From Ruixingdingia sedimenti (lineage in GTDB: Bacteria; Pseudomonadota; Alphaproteobacteria; Rhodobacterales; Rhodobacteraceae): a stretch of 29,055 nt of DNA. Made by a program: the position numbers and the translations under genes. Positions 20,886 to 28,190 of this stretch are shown here, piece by piece (within the stretch, counting starts at the first letter, position 1; each line of letters starts with the position of its first letter). Where the stretch lies: positions 1 through 29,055 of the forward strand of contig NZ_JAVKPH010000036.1 in NCBI RefSeq assembly GCF_031432425.1. Reading direction: 5' to 3'. The notes beneath the pieces are model-generated. The model did no database searches, was not told the origin of the DNA, and worked only from the letters and a program-made list of their open reading frames with translations.

Positions 20886-22031
20886 GTGGACATCAACTTT
20901 CTGGACGAGGGCCAGGCGCTGTGGCTCGAAACCGTCAACCGCTTCATGGACGACGAGGTCACGCTCGAATACATCCGCAAATGCGACATGAACCGCGACT
21001 ATCCCTACGAGGCGTATGAAAAGATCGCCAGGCAGGGCTGGCTGGGCCTGCTGTTCAAGGAAGAGGACGGCGGCGCGGGCGGCGACATCTTCGACTACAC
21101 CCTGATGGCCGAGGGACTGGGCAAATACGGCTTCGACTTCGCCGCCGCGATCCTGGTGCCGACCTTCACAGCGATGAACATCCAGAAATACGGTTCGGCG
21201 GAACAGAAGGCGAAATACATCAAGCCCTTCATCGACGGCAAGATCCGCTTCTCGGTCTCGATCTCGGAACCCGGCGCGGGGTCGGATGCGTCCAACACCG
21301 CCACCCGGGCGCGGCGCGACGCCAACGGCGACTGGATCGTGACCGGATCGAAACTGTGGTGTTCGGGCGCGGCCTCGAAAGACACCACCATCGCCATGCT
21401 GGTGCGCACCGATGCGGCCGACAAGCACGGCGGGCTGTCGATCCTGCTGATCCCGAACGACACGCCCGGCCTGGTGATCAACAAGCTGCCCACGCTGTCG
21501 CGCCACGCCACCGGCACGACCGAAATCTTCCTCGACGAGGTGCGCGTGCCGGGCGATGCGCTCTTGGGCAAGGAAGGGCAGGGCTGGGAAATCATCCTCG
21601 CGCATCTGGAACTCGAACGCTGCTCGGTCGCCGCGGCCTATGTGGGCAACGCGCAGACGGCGGTGAACAAGGCGGTGCAATATGCGCATGAGCGCGTGCA
21701 GTTCGGCCGCCCGATCTGGGATTTCCAGGTGCTGCGCCACATGCTGGCCGAACGCCAGACCGAGGTCGATGCCGCGCGCCTGCTGTGCTATCGCGCGGCG
21801 CGGATGGCGGCCGCGGGCCTGCCCTGCGCGCGCGAGGTGTCGATGGCCAAGCTCTACGGGTCAGAGACGCTCAAGCAATGTTCGCTGACCGGGATGCAGG
21901 TGCTGGGCGGGCACGCCAACCTGCCCGAGGCCGACATGGAACGCTACCTGCGCGAAAGCGTGCAGTCGACGATCGGCGGCGGCACCTCGCAGATCCAGAA
22001 GACGATCATCGCCAAGGCGATGCGGATCTGA
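20886..22031 (+). CDS. Acyl-CoA dehydrogenase
   Basis: The 381-residue flavoenzyme introduces an alpha,beta double bond into an acyl-CoA, passing electrons to ETF. Features in order are LFKEEDGGAGGDIFDYTLMA, the FAD/substrate segment FSVSISEPGAGSDASNTATR (122-141), RHATGTTEIFLDEVRVP, YAHERVQFGRPIWDFQVLRH (266-285), and QVLGGHANLPEADMERYLRE. Where short- and medium-chain enzymes carry the catalytic Glu (YEGTSQIQ) this protein has IGGGTSQIQ (363-371). A Glu is present instead at E244 in LELERC, the place used by isovaleryl- and long-chain acyl-CoA dehydrogenases. That position favours branched or bulky substrates, by analogy. The start is GTG 20886 with GAGGAGG six bases upstream. A 12-bp hairpin separates it from the maoC-like gene. 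Confidence 0.93.
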   Translation: MDINFLDEGQALWLETVNRFMDDEVTLEYIRKCDMNRDYPYEAYEKIARQGWLGLLFKEEDGGAGGDIFDYTLMAEGLGKYGFDFAAAILVPTFTAMNIQKYGSAEQKAKYIKPFIDGKIRFSVSISEPGAGSDASNTATRARRDANGDWIVTGSKLWCSGAASKDTTIAMLVRTDAADKHGGLSILLIPNDTPGLVINKLPTLSRHATGTTEIFLDEVRVPGDALLGKEGQGWEIILAHLELERCSVAAAYVGNAQTAVNKAVQYAHERVQFGRPIWDFQVLRHMLAERQTEVDAARLLCYRAARMAAAGLPCAREVSMAKLYGSETLKQCSLTGMQVLGGHANLPEADMERYLRESVQSTIGGGTSQIQKTIIAKAMRI

Positions 22032-22048
22032 CCGGGCCGGCCGCCTTC

Positions 22049-22079
22049 CGCCGCCGGGGCTCCTCCCGCCCCGGCGGCG
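22049..22079 (+). terminator. Strong hairpin between acyl-CoA dehydrogenase and maoC-like genes
   Basis: CGCCGCCGGGGC-TCCTCCC-GCCCCGGCGGCG is a perfect 12-bp stem, 18 bases after the stop. It is followed by TTCACC, so the T-run is poor. It may attenuate read-through or stabilise the upstream mRNA end rather than fully terminate. Confidence 0.55.
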
Positions 22080-22106
22080 TTCACCCATCATAAAGGATCA
22101 TCCGCC

Positions 22107-22601
22107 ATGCTTCCCGACAACCGCATCAACACGCCGCTCGACGAACTCGAAGTCGGCCATGTCTTCCGTTCGCCCGGCCGCACGGTCACGGAAACCGACG
22201 TGGTCAACTTCTGCATGCTGACCGGCAACTGGATCGAGATCCATTCCAACGTCGAATATTCCGCCAAGACCCGCTGGGGCGAACGGATCGTGCAGGGCCA
22301 GCTGACCTTTTCGCTGATCTCGGGCCTGTTGCAGTTCGGCCCCGCGATCCAGGCCAACTACGGCGTCGACAAGATGCGCTTTCTGCATCCGGTCAAGATC
22401 GGCGACACGATCTATGCCACCGCCGAAGTGACCGCCAAGAAGGACAAGGACGATACCTTCGGCGTCGGCAGCTTCCTGATCAAGGCGTACAACCAGAACG
22501 GCGACGTCCTTCAGCGGTCTGAATGGTCGCTGCTGATGCTGCGCAAGCGCAAGGACCTTGAAGAACTGATCCTCAAGGCCCTGCCGAAGTTCAAGGAGTA
22601 A
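22107..22601 (+). CDS. MaoC-like (hotdog) enoyl-CoA hydratase homologue
   Basis: The 164-residue single-hotdog MaoC-domain protein would hydrate a trans-2-enoyl-CoA. The hydratase-2 motif region is TGNWIEIHSNVEYSAKTRWGE (39-59) followed by RIVQGQLTFSLISGLL. In active R-hydratases the equivalent of N41 is the catalytic Asp (G-D-x-N-P-x-H), with the His five residues on (here H46). The His is kept and the Asp is replaced by Asn. The protein may be a divergent active form or may act with another subunit, as MaoC domains do in steroid side-chain degradation. ATG 22107 follows AAAGGATCATCCGCC. The thiolase-like gene starts 5 bases after its stop, using AAGGAG within its last codons. Confidence 0.85.
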   Translation: MLPDNRINTPLDELEVGHVFRSPGRTVTETDVVNFCMLTGNWIEIHSNVEYSAKTRWGERIVQGQLTFSLISGLLQFGPAIQANYGVDKMRFLHPVKIGDTIYATAEVTAKKDKDDTFGVGSFLIKAYNQNGDVLQRSEWSLLMLRKRKDLEELILKALPKFKE

Positions 22602-22606
22602 CGGCC

Positions 22607-23824
22607 ATGACCGGATCCCCGAGGCCCGTCGCCGCCATCGTCGGCATGGGCGATGCCTATGCCTCGCGCAGCAACCGCAAGGATCCGCTGCAACTGGCGG
22701 TCGAGGCGACCCATGCCGCGCTGGCCGATGCGGGGATCACCCGGCATCAGGTCGATGCGGTGTTCACCGGCCGGTCGCCCTGGGCCGACAAGCGGTCGCA
22801 ATGGTCGAACATCTTCATCTCGCACATGCAGATGCCGGTGACGATCAACAGCGAGTTGACGATGCACGGCGCGGGCCTGACCGCCTCGGTCGGGGTCGCG
22901 GCGCAGATGATCGCGGCGGGCAAGGCGGAATACGTGCTGTGCCTGCAATCCGACGCGACGGAGCTTTTCGTCGATGCCGTCGCCATGGGGGCCGAGGCGG
23001 ATGCCGATCCGCAATTCGAGGTGCCCTATGGCCCGACAATCCCGTCGCTCTACGCGCAGGCGGCCTGCCGCTACCTGCACGAATTCGGCCTGACCGAGGC
23101 CGATCTGGCCGAGGTCGCGGTGGCGAACCAGAAATGGGGGGTGGGCCATCCCCACGCCGCCAAGGCCCGTCTGGGTGCGGTGGATGTGGCGAAGGTCCTG
23201 GCCTCGCCCTATGTGTCCAGCCCGATCCGGCGCTGGATGTGTTCCACCTGGGGCGGTGGCACCGGGGGGGCGCTGGTCGTCACCTCGGTCGAGAATGCCC
23301 GCAACTTTGCCAACCCGGTCCATGTGCTGGGCTATGGTTCCGCCGCGACGCATGAATATCTGGGCGACCGGATGAACCTGCGCAAGGTGCGCTACGACAC
23401 CTTGGGGCCGCAGCCGAACCTCGTCTACACCGCGACGGCAGAGGCCGCGCGGCAGGCCTTTGCGCAGGCGGGGATCGGGCGGGGCGACATCGACATGGCG
23501 CAGATTTCCGCCAACTTCGCGCATATGGGGCCGATCATCCTCGAGGATCTGGGCTTTGCCGAAAAGGGCAGGGGGATCGAGCTTTACCGTTCGGGCCGCA
23601 CCGCGATCGACGGCGACCTGCCGGTCGATACAAACGGGGGCTGGCTGTCGTTCGGCCAGCCGGGGATCTCGTGCAACATGGACAGCTATGTCGAGGCGAT
23701 CCGCCAGCTGCGCGGCACCGCGCTTGGCGCGGCGCCGGCGAAGCGGCCGGAAACCGTGCTGGTGCAGGGTGCGGGCGGCATGCTGGCGGCGGGCGCGGTC
23801 AGCATCCTGTCGACGCGGGCGTAA
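22607..23824 (+). CDS. Thiolase-fold protein lacking thiolase catalytic residues (SCP2/Ltp2-like), putative retro-aldolase
   Basis: The 405-residue protein has the SCP2-thiolase layout: AAIVGMGDAYASR at the start, a HGAGLTASVGVAAQMIAAG helix (87-105), and C-terminal NGGWLSFGQPGISCNM and VQGAGGMLAAGA. All usual catalytic residues are changed. The nucleophile Cys position (about 82-87, SELTMH) has none, the GHP histidine is Q351 in FGQPG, and the C-terminal CxG cysteine is A389. Thiolysis by the normal route is therefore unlikely. Proteins like this pair with DUF35 proteins, as Ltp2 with the DUF35 domain of ChsH2 (retro-aldol cleavage in steroid side chains) and as the SCP2-like/DUF35 pair of ibuprofen degradation. 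The DUF35 gene follows 10 bases downstream, its ribosome site overlapping this stop. The retro-aldolase role is inferred. Confidence 0.8.
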   Translation: MTGSPRPVAAIVGMGDAYASRSNRKDPLQLAVEATHAALADAGITRHQVDAVFTGRSPWADKRSQWSNIFISHMQMPVTINSELTMHGAGLTASVGVAAQMIAAGKAEYVLCLQSDATELFVDAVAMGAEADADPQFEVPYGPTIPSLYAQAACRYLHEFGLTEADLAEVAVANQKWGVGHPHAAKARLGAVDVAKVLASPYVSSPIRRWMCSTWGGGTGGALVVTSVENARNFANPVHVLGYGSAATHEYLGDRMNLRKVRYDTLGPQPNLVYTATAEAARQAFAQAGIGRGDIDMAQISANFAHMGPIILEDLGFAEKGRGIELYRSGRTAIDGDLPVDTNGGWLSFGQPGISCNMDSYVEAIRQLRGTALGAAPAKRPETVLVQGAGGMLAAGAVSILSTRA

Positions 23825-23834
23825 GGAGGACGGA

Positions 23835-24248
23835 ATGGAAATCGAATATGTCGACGGCTTTCCCCAGCCCTATCCGCTGATGGATGCCGAGTCCTACTGG
23901 CAGGCATGCGCGCGGCAGGAACTGACCTATCAGCGGTGCACCAGTTGTGGCCAACCCTGCTGGCCGGCGCGGTCGCATTGCCCCGATTGCGGCACCCGGA
24001 CGCTGGAATGGCAGCGGTCGGCGGGGCGCGGCACGGTCTATTCCTTCAGCACGGTGGGGCGCGGCCCGACGCCCGCCTGGCAGGAAATCGCGCCCTACAC
24101 CGTCGGTTTCGTGGAACTGGAAGAAGGCTATTTCCTGTTCACCCAGATCGACGCGCCGCCCGAATCCATCGCCATCGGCGACAGGGTGGAGGTCGCCTTC
24201 ATCCGGCGCGGGCGGCAGATGCTGCCGGTGTTCCGGCCGCGCGGCTGA
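23835..24248 (+). CDS. DUF35 zinc-ribbon/OB-fold protein (partner of the thiolase-like protein)
   Basis: The 137-residue protein starts with a helix (YWQACARQELTYQRC), followed by a four-cysteine zinc ribbon (C35, C38, C49 and C52; CTSCG and CPDCG) and an OB-fold (about 65-132, GRGTVYSFSTVGRGP, PYTVGFVELEEG, IGDRVEVAFI). DUF35 proteins bind acyl-CoA and form complexes with thiolase-fold partners, which in several systems need them for activity. ATG 23835 has AAGGAGG upstream, overlapping the thiolase-like stop, so the two are almost certainly co-translated in equal amounts. A strong hairpin follows (24256-24278), ending the ACAD-MaoC-thiolase-DUF35 unit. Confidence 0.92.
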   Translation: MEIEYVDGFPQPYPLMDAESYWQACARQELTYQRCTSCGQPCWPARSHCPDCGTRTLEWQRSAGRGTVYSFSTVGRGPTPAWQEIAPYTVGFVELEEGYFLFTQIDAPPESIAIGDRVEVAFIRRGRQMLPVFRPRG

Positions 24249-24255
24249 CGGCCGA

Positions 24256-24278
24256 CGCCGCCCCTCTGCGGGGCGGCG
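24256..24278 (+). terminator. Hairpin after the DUF35 gene
   Basis: CGCCGCCCC-TCTGC-GGGGCGGCG is a perfect 9-bp stem, 7 bases past the stop, followed by CATCC without a T-run. It probably marks the end of the operon. Confidence 0.6.
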
Positions 24279-24380
24279 CATCCGGTTCGGGGGGCCATTG
24301 CCAAATCCGTCCCCCCCTATCGGAAAAGGCTGAGGGGTTTCGGCTTGTTGCCGCACCGGCCGGTCACTACCCGTTGAGGG

Positions 24381-24403
24381 GTCTGCGTCATTCTGGCGCA
24401 GAC
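24381..24403 (+). promoter_or_regulatory. Inverted repeat upstream of the MFS gene
   Basis: GTCTGCG (24381-24387) and CGCAGAC (24397-24403) form a perfect 7-bp inverted repeat with a 9-base loop, ending 18 bases before the MFS start. It could be an operator or a translation-controlling hairpin. It shares no sequence with the palindrome at 25703-25718. Confidence 0.35.
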
Positions 24404-24421
24404 ATCAGGCACCAGGCAGAC

Positions 24422-25654
24422 ATGGCCGAAGCAGCAGTCATTTGCCCGCAGACAGAAACCCGCCACGGCGGCGGGGACGGGGGCGGGGGGCCGCCCCCGC
24501 CGGGGCGCAGGATGGCGTTGCTGATCCATACCATCCTGATCGCCGGGTCGAACAACGCGCCGCTGGCGGCGGCGCGGCTGGTGCTGCCGATGATCGCGCT
24601 GACGATGGGCGCGGGGGCGCAGCTGGTGGGGATCCTCGCCGCGCTGTTTTCGGCCGCGCCGATCTTTTTCAACGTCGCGGTGGGCCGGTGGGCGGACCGT
24701 TCGGGCACCTTCGGGCCCATCCTGTTCTCGGCCCTGCTGATCGTCGGGGCAAGCGCGCTGTTCCTGCTGGCGCCCTCGGTGCCGGTGCTGCTGGTGGTGG
24801 CCTGCATGATCGGCGGCGGCGCGATGTTCAGCCATGTCGTCGCCATCCGCGCGGTCAGCGAATGCGGCGCGCCGTCGGACAGGATGCGCAACCTCGGCGT
24901 CCTCGTGGTGTTCTATTCGCTGTTCCAGTTCATCGGGCCCATCGCGGCGGGCAGCGCGCTGGAATATTACGGCACGCATGCGGCGCTGTGGACCATCGGG
25001 GGGTTCGGCGTCGTCTCGGTGGGGATGATCGCGCTGAGGCTGCACAATTTCACCCGCACGCCCAAGGGCGGGGCGGAGCCCCCCGCCCCCGGCCGCACGG
25101 CGGAACTGCTGCGCCTGCCCGACCTGCGCCGCTGGGTCGTCGTCAGCAGCCTGTTCAGCGCGGTGATGACGATCCTGCCCTTCATCCTGTCGCTGCATGC
25201 GCTGGCCACCGGCATTTCGGCGGCGCAGGCGGGGCTCTTGCTGGGGGCCTATTCCATCGGCTCGCTGATCTCGCGCGCGTCCATCGGCATCGCCACGCGG
25301 CTGTTCCGGGCGCCCGTGATCCTGATCGGCGCGCTGTTGTCCGGCGGGGCGATCTATGCCGCGCTGCCCTTCATCCATGCGTTCCAGCCGCTGGCCGTGC
25401 TGTGTCTGGTGCTGGGGCTGGCCCTTGGCATCGGGGTGCCCATCGCGCTGAGCCTGATCTACGCCGCCGCGCCGCCCGACCGGGTGAACGAATCCGTGGG
25501 CCTGACCATGGCGCTGACGAATTTCCTGCAAACCAGCGTGCCGCTCGCGCTTGGTGTGCTGGCGTCGAGCCTGGGCGTCGGGCCGATGGCCTGGACGCTG
25601 ACCGCGGCGATGCTGGCGGTGGCCGTCCTGGTCTGGGGAGGACGAAAGCGCTGA
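24422..25654 (+). CDS. Major facilitator superfamily transporter
   Basis: The protein is 410 residues, or 380 if ATG 24512 is used. Two six-helix halves are separated by a charged loop at about 195-235 (RLHNFTRTPKGGAEPPAPG). The loop between helices two and three has NVAVGRWADRSGTFGPI, the MFS motif A pattern (GxxxDRxG). It belongs to proton-coupled MFS exporters or importers with no clear subfamily. The first 30 residues of the longer form are Gly/Pro-rich and polar, and the helix starts right after the second ATG. Neither start has a strong ribosome site (AGGCAG before 24422). In this setting it could import the acid substrate or export an intermediate; direction and substrate are unknown. 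Confidence 0.85.
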   Translation: MAEAAVICPQTETRHGGGDGGGGPPPPGRRMALLIHTILIAGSNNAPLAAARLVLPMIALTMGAGAQLVGILAALFSAAPIFFNVAVGRWADRSGTFGPILFSALLIVGASALFLLAPSVPVLLVVACMIGGGAMFSHVVAIRAVSECGAPSDRMRNLGVLVVFYSLFQFIGPIAAGSALEYYGTHAALWTIGGFGVVSVGMIALRLHNFTRTPKGGAEPPAPGRTAELLRLPDLRRWVVVSSLFSAVMTILPFILSLHALATGISAAQAGLLLGAYSIGSLISRASIGIATRLFRAPVILIGALLSGGAIYAALPFIHAFQPLAVLCLVLGLALGIGVPIALSLIYAAAPPDRVNESVGLTMALTNFLQTSVPLALGVLASSLGVGPMAWTLTAAMLAVAVLVWGGRKR

Positions 25655-25702
25655 GTACCCGCCCACCGGCTTGACGGGGACCGCGATTGCACGCATTGTC
25701 AA

Positions 25703-25718
25703 TCTAACAACAGTTAGA
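25703..25718. promoter_or_regulatory. Perfect palindrome, candidate TetR-type operator
   Basis: TCTAAC-AACA-GTTAGA is a perfect 16-base inverted repeat in an AT-rich patch 52-67 bases upstream of the CoA-transferase ATG. CAATC before it and GATTG after it form a further, offset matching pair. TTGTCA (25697-25702) abuts it and could be a -35 box, placing the palindrome in the promoter spacer, the usual place for repression by TetR-family proteins. A TetR gene closes the same cluster. No second copy was noticed in the window. Confidence 0.5.
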
Positions 25719-25769
25719 AGATTGCGGGCGCATACCCGACCGATGAACCGCAAGAAGGACCCTGGCCAT

Positions 25770-26951
25770 ATGCAGAACATTCTGGAAGGCATCCGCGTAC
25801 TGGATTTCGGCCGCTTCATTGCCGGGCCGTTCTGCGCCGGCATGCTGGCCGATCTCGGCGCCGATGTGGTGCGGATCGAACCGCCGGGCGGCGCCGACGA
25901 CCGCTATCTGATGCCCATCACCGCCGGGGGCGAGGGCGCGATGTATTTGCAGGCCAACCGCGGCAAACGCTCGCTGACGCTGGACACCGCCGGGCCCGAG
26001 GGGCGCGCGCTGCTGGAACGGCTGATCGCAAGCGCCGATGTGGTGGTGGCGAACGCGCCGCCGGCGGCGCTGCGGCATATGGGGATCGACTATGACACGC
26101 TGCGCGCGATCCGCCCCGACATCATCCTGACCGTCGCCACCGCCTTCGGCCTGTCGGGGCCGAACCGCGACAACGGCGGCTTCGACGGCACCGGGCAGGC
26201 GGTCAGCGGGGCGATGTACCTGTCGGGCCCGCCCGGCCAGCCCTACCGCGCCGCGACCTCCTATGTCGATTTCAGCACCGCCATCAGCTGCGCCTATGGC
26301 ACGCTGGCCGCGATCATCCGTCGGATGAAGACGGGCGAGGGCGCGCTGGTCGAGGCGTCGCTGGTCGGCACCGCGCTCAACATGATGACGCCGATCCTGA
26401 TGGAGGAGGCGACGGGCGCCCGCCACCGCGTGCCCACCGCAAACCGCAGCCCGATCGCCGGGCCTTCGGACCTGTTCGCGACCAAGGACGGCTGGGTGCT
26501 GGTGCAGGTGCTGGGCCAGAAGATGTTCCGCCGCTGGGCCGAACTGGTCGGCCGCCCCGACCTGCCCGACGATCCGCGCTTTGCCACCGACATCCTGCGC
26601 GGCGACAACGGCGCGGAGCTCAGCCGCATCATGGGCGCCTGGTGCGCCCCGCGCACGGTGGCCGAATGTCTGGCGGCGCTGCGCAAGGCGCGGATCCCGG
26701 TCACGCATCTTCTGCGCCCGGCGCAGGTGCTGGAACCCGAAAACGGCCTGACCCAGACGCTCGGCTGGATGGCCTATCCCGGCGTGCCGGTGCCGCTGCC
26801 GGTCGCGCCGCCGCCCGCCTTCCTGTCGGGGACCGATACCGCCACCGTGCGCCCCGCCCCGACGCTCGGGCAGGATACCGAGGCGCTGTTGCAGGACCTC
26901 GGCCTCGACGCGGCCGATATCGGCCGTCTGCGCGCGGCGGGCGTCGTCTGA
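25770..26951 (+). CDS. CaiB/BaiF family CoA-transferase (class III)
   Basis: The 393-residue protein moves CoA between carboxylic acids and so could activate the pathway substrate without ATP. It begins LEGIRVLDFGRFIAGPFCAG, with the family's ADVVRIEPPGG and ANRGKRSLTLD segments, GLSGPNRDNGGFDGTGQAVS (127-146) and SYVDFSTAISCAYGTLAA. The Asp of the last segment, D167, aligns with the catalytic aspartate of formyl-CoA transferase (D169). The length is typical. ATG 25770 has AAGGA ten bases upstream; ATG 25743 would add nine residues and has no ribosome site. The racemase gene follows 20 bases downstream, so the two form an operon behind the palindrome 25703-25718. No acyl-CoA ligase gene is in the window, which makes this the best activation candidate. 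Confidence 0.9.
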   Translation: MQNILEGIRVLDFGRFIAGPFCAGMLADLGADVVRIEPPGGADDRYLMPITAGGEGAMYLQANRGKRSLTLDTAGPEGRALLERLIASADVVVANAPPAALRHMGIDYDTLRAIRPDIILTVATAFGLSGPNRDNGGFDGTGQAVSGAMYLSGPPGQPYRAATSYVDFSTAISCAYGTLAAIIRRMKTGEGALVEASLVGTALNMMTPILMEEATGARHRVPTANRSPIAGPSDLFATKDGWVLVQVLGQKMFRRWAELVGRPDLPDDPRFATDILRGDNGAELSRIMGAWCAPRTVAECLAALRKARIPVTHLLRPAQVLEPENGLTQTLGWMAYPGVPVPLPVAPPPAFLSGTDTATVRPAPTLGQDTEALLQDLGLDAADIGRLRAAGVV

Positions 26952-26971
26952 CCATGGGAAAGGAGCCCGGG

Positions 26972-28123
26972 ATGGGACCGCTGGCTGGTCTGAAGGTGAT
27001 CGAACTCGCCGGGCTCGGCCCGACGCCGTTCTGCGGGATGCTGCTGGGCGATCTGGGCGCCGACGTGCTGCGCATCGACCGGCTGGAGGCCGCGGATCTG
27101 GGCATCGACATGCCCGGCAAATACGACCTGCGCAACCGCAACAAACGTTCGGCCGCCATCGACATGAAACGGCCCGAGGGGCTGGCGGTGCTGAAGGGCC
27201 TGATCGCCGAAGCCGACATCCTGATCGAGGGCTTCCGCCCCGGCGTGGCCGAACGGCTGGGTGTGGGGCCAGAGGATTGCCGCGCGCTGAACCCGCGGCT
27301 GGTCTATGGCCGCGCCACCGGCTGGGGGCAGGACGGCCCGATGGCGCAGATGGCGGGGCATGACATCAACTATATCGCGCTGACCGGCGCGCTCGACTGC
27401 ATCGGGCCGGCGGACGGGCCGCCGGTGCCGCCGCTCAACCTGCTGGGGGATTACGGCGGCGGCGGGGTCTACCTCGCCTTCGGGCTGATGTGCGCGGTGT
27501 TCGAGGCGCGCCGGTCGGGGCAGGGCCAGGTGGTCGACGCGGCGATGGTCGATGGCGTCACCAGCCTGATGACGGTCTTCCACGCCTTCCGCCAGATGGG
27601 GCAGCTGGAACCCCGGCGCGGGGCGAACATCCTCGACGGCGGCGCGCCGTTCTATACCTGCTATCAGACCAGCGACGGCAGATATGTCGCCGTCGGCGCG
27701 ATCGAGACGCGGTTCTACCGCACCATGCTGGACCGGATGGGCATCGACCCCGCCAGCCTGCCCGACCGCAACGACCGCGCCAACTGGCCCGCCCTGCGCC
27801 GCCGGTTCGAAGAGGTGTTCCGCACCCGCACCCGCGACGAATGGGCGGCGCTGCTGGAGGGCTCTGACGCCTGCTTCTCGCCGGTGCTGACGCTGGAAGA
27901 GGCGCCCCGCCACCCCCATAACCTGGCGCGCGGGCTGATGGAGGAACGCGACGGCGTGGCCCAGCCCCGCCCCGCGCCCCGCTTTTCGCGCACCCCCGGC
28001 GCGATCGCCCGCCCCGCGCCCGCCCGCGGGGAACATACGCAACAGGCGCTGGCGGACTGGGGCCTCGACCCGGCGGTGACGGCGGCGGCGCGGCAGGCCG
28101 GGGCGCTTGCAGACGGGGCATGA
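26972..28123 (+). CDS. Alpha-methylacyl-CoA racemase
   Basis: The 383-residue CaiB-fold enzyme would interconvert (R)- and (S)-2-methylacyl-CoA. The start MGPLAGLKVIELAGLGPTPF is typical of AMACR/MCR. The catalytic residues of the Mycobacterium tuberculosis enzyme (H126, D156, E241) have exact counterparts four residues further on: H130 in AGHDINYIALTG, D160 in LLGDYGGGGVYLA and E245 in GAIETRFY. YVAVGAIE and GAPFYTCYQ also fit. These residues distinguish racemases from the true CoA-transferases of the family. ATG 26972 has AAAGGAG six bases upstream; ATG 26954 is an alternative. The presence of this enzyme suggests the pathway handles alpha-methyl-branched acyl-CoAs of mixed stereochemistry. 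Confidence 0.93.
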   Translation: MGPLAGLKVIELAGLGPTPFCGMLLGDLGADVLRIDRLEAADLGIDMPGKYDLRNRNKRSAAIDMKRPEGLAVLKGLIAEADILIEGFRPGVAERLGVGPEDCRALNPRLVYGRATGWGQDGPMAQMAGHDINYIALTGALDCIGPADGPPVPPLNLLGDYGGGGVYLAFGLMCAVFEARRSGQGQVVDAAMVDGVTSLMTVFHAFRQMGQLEPRRGANILDGGAPFYTCYQTSDGRYVAVGAIETRFYRTMLDRMGIDPASLPDRNDRANWPALRRRFEEVFRTRTRDEWAALLEGSDACFSPVLTLEEAPRHPHNLARGLMEERDGVAQPRPAPRFSRTPGAIARPAPARGEHTQQALADWGLDPAVTAAARQAGALADGA

Positions 28124-28190
28124 AACCGGCATGGGAATAGGGGGCGCCGGGCCCGCCCGACGCCACCGGACCAGAGCGGGAGAGACAGCC

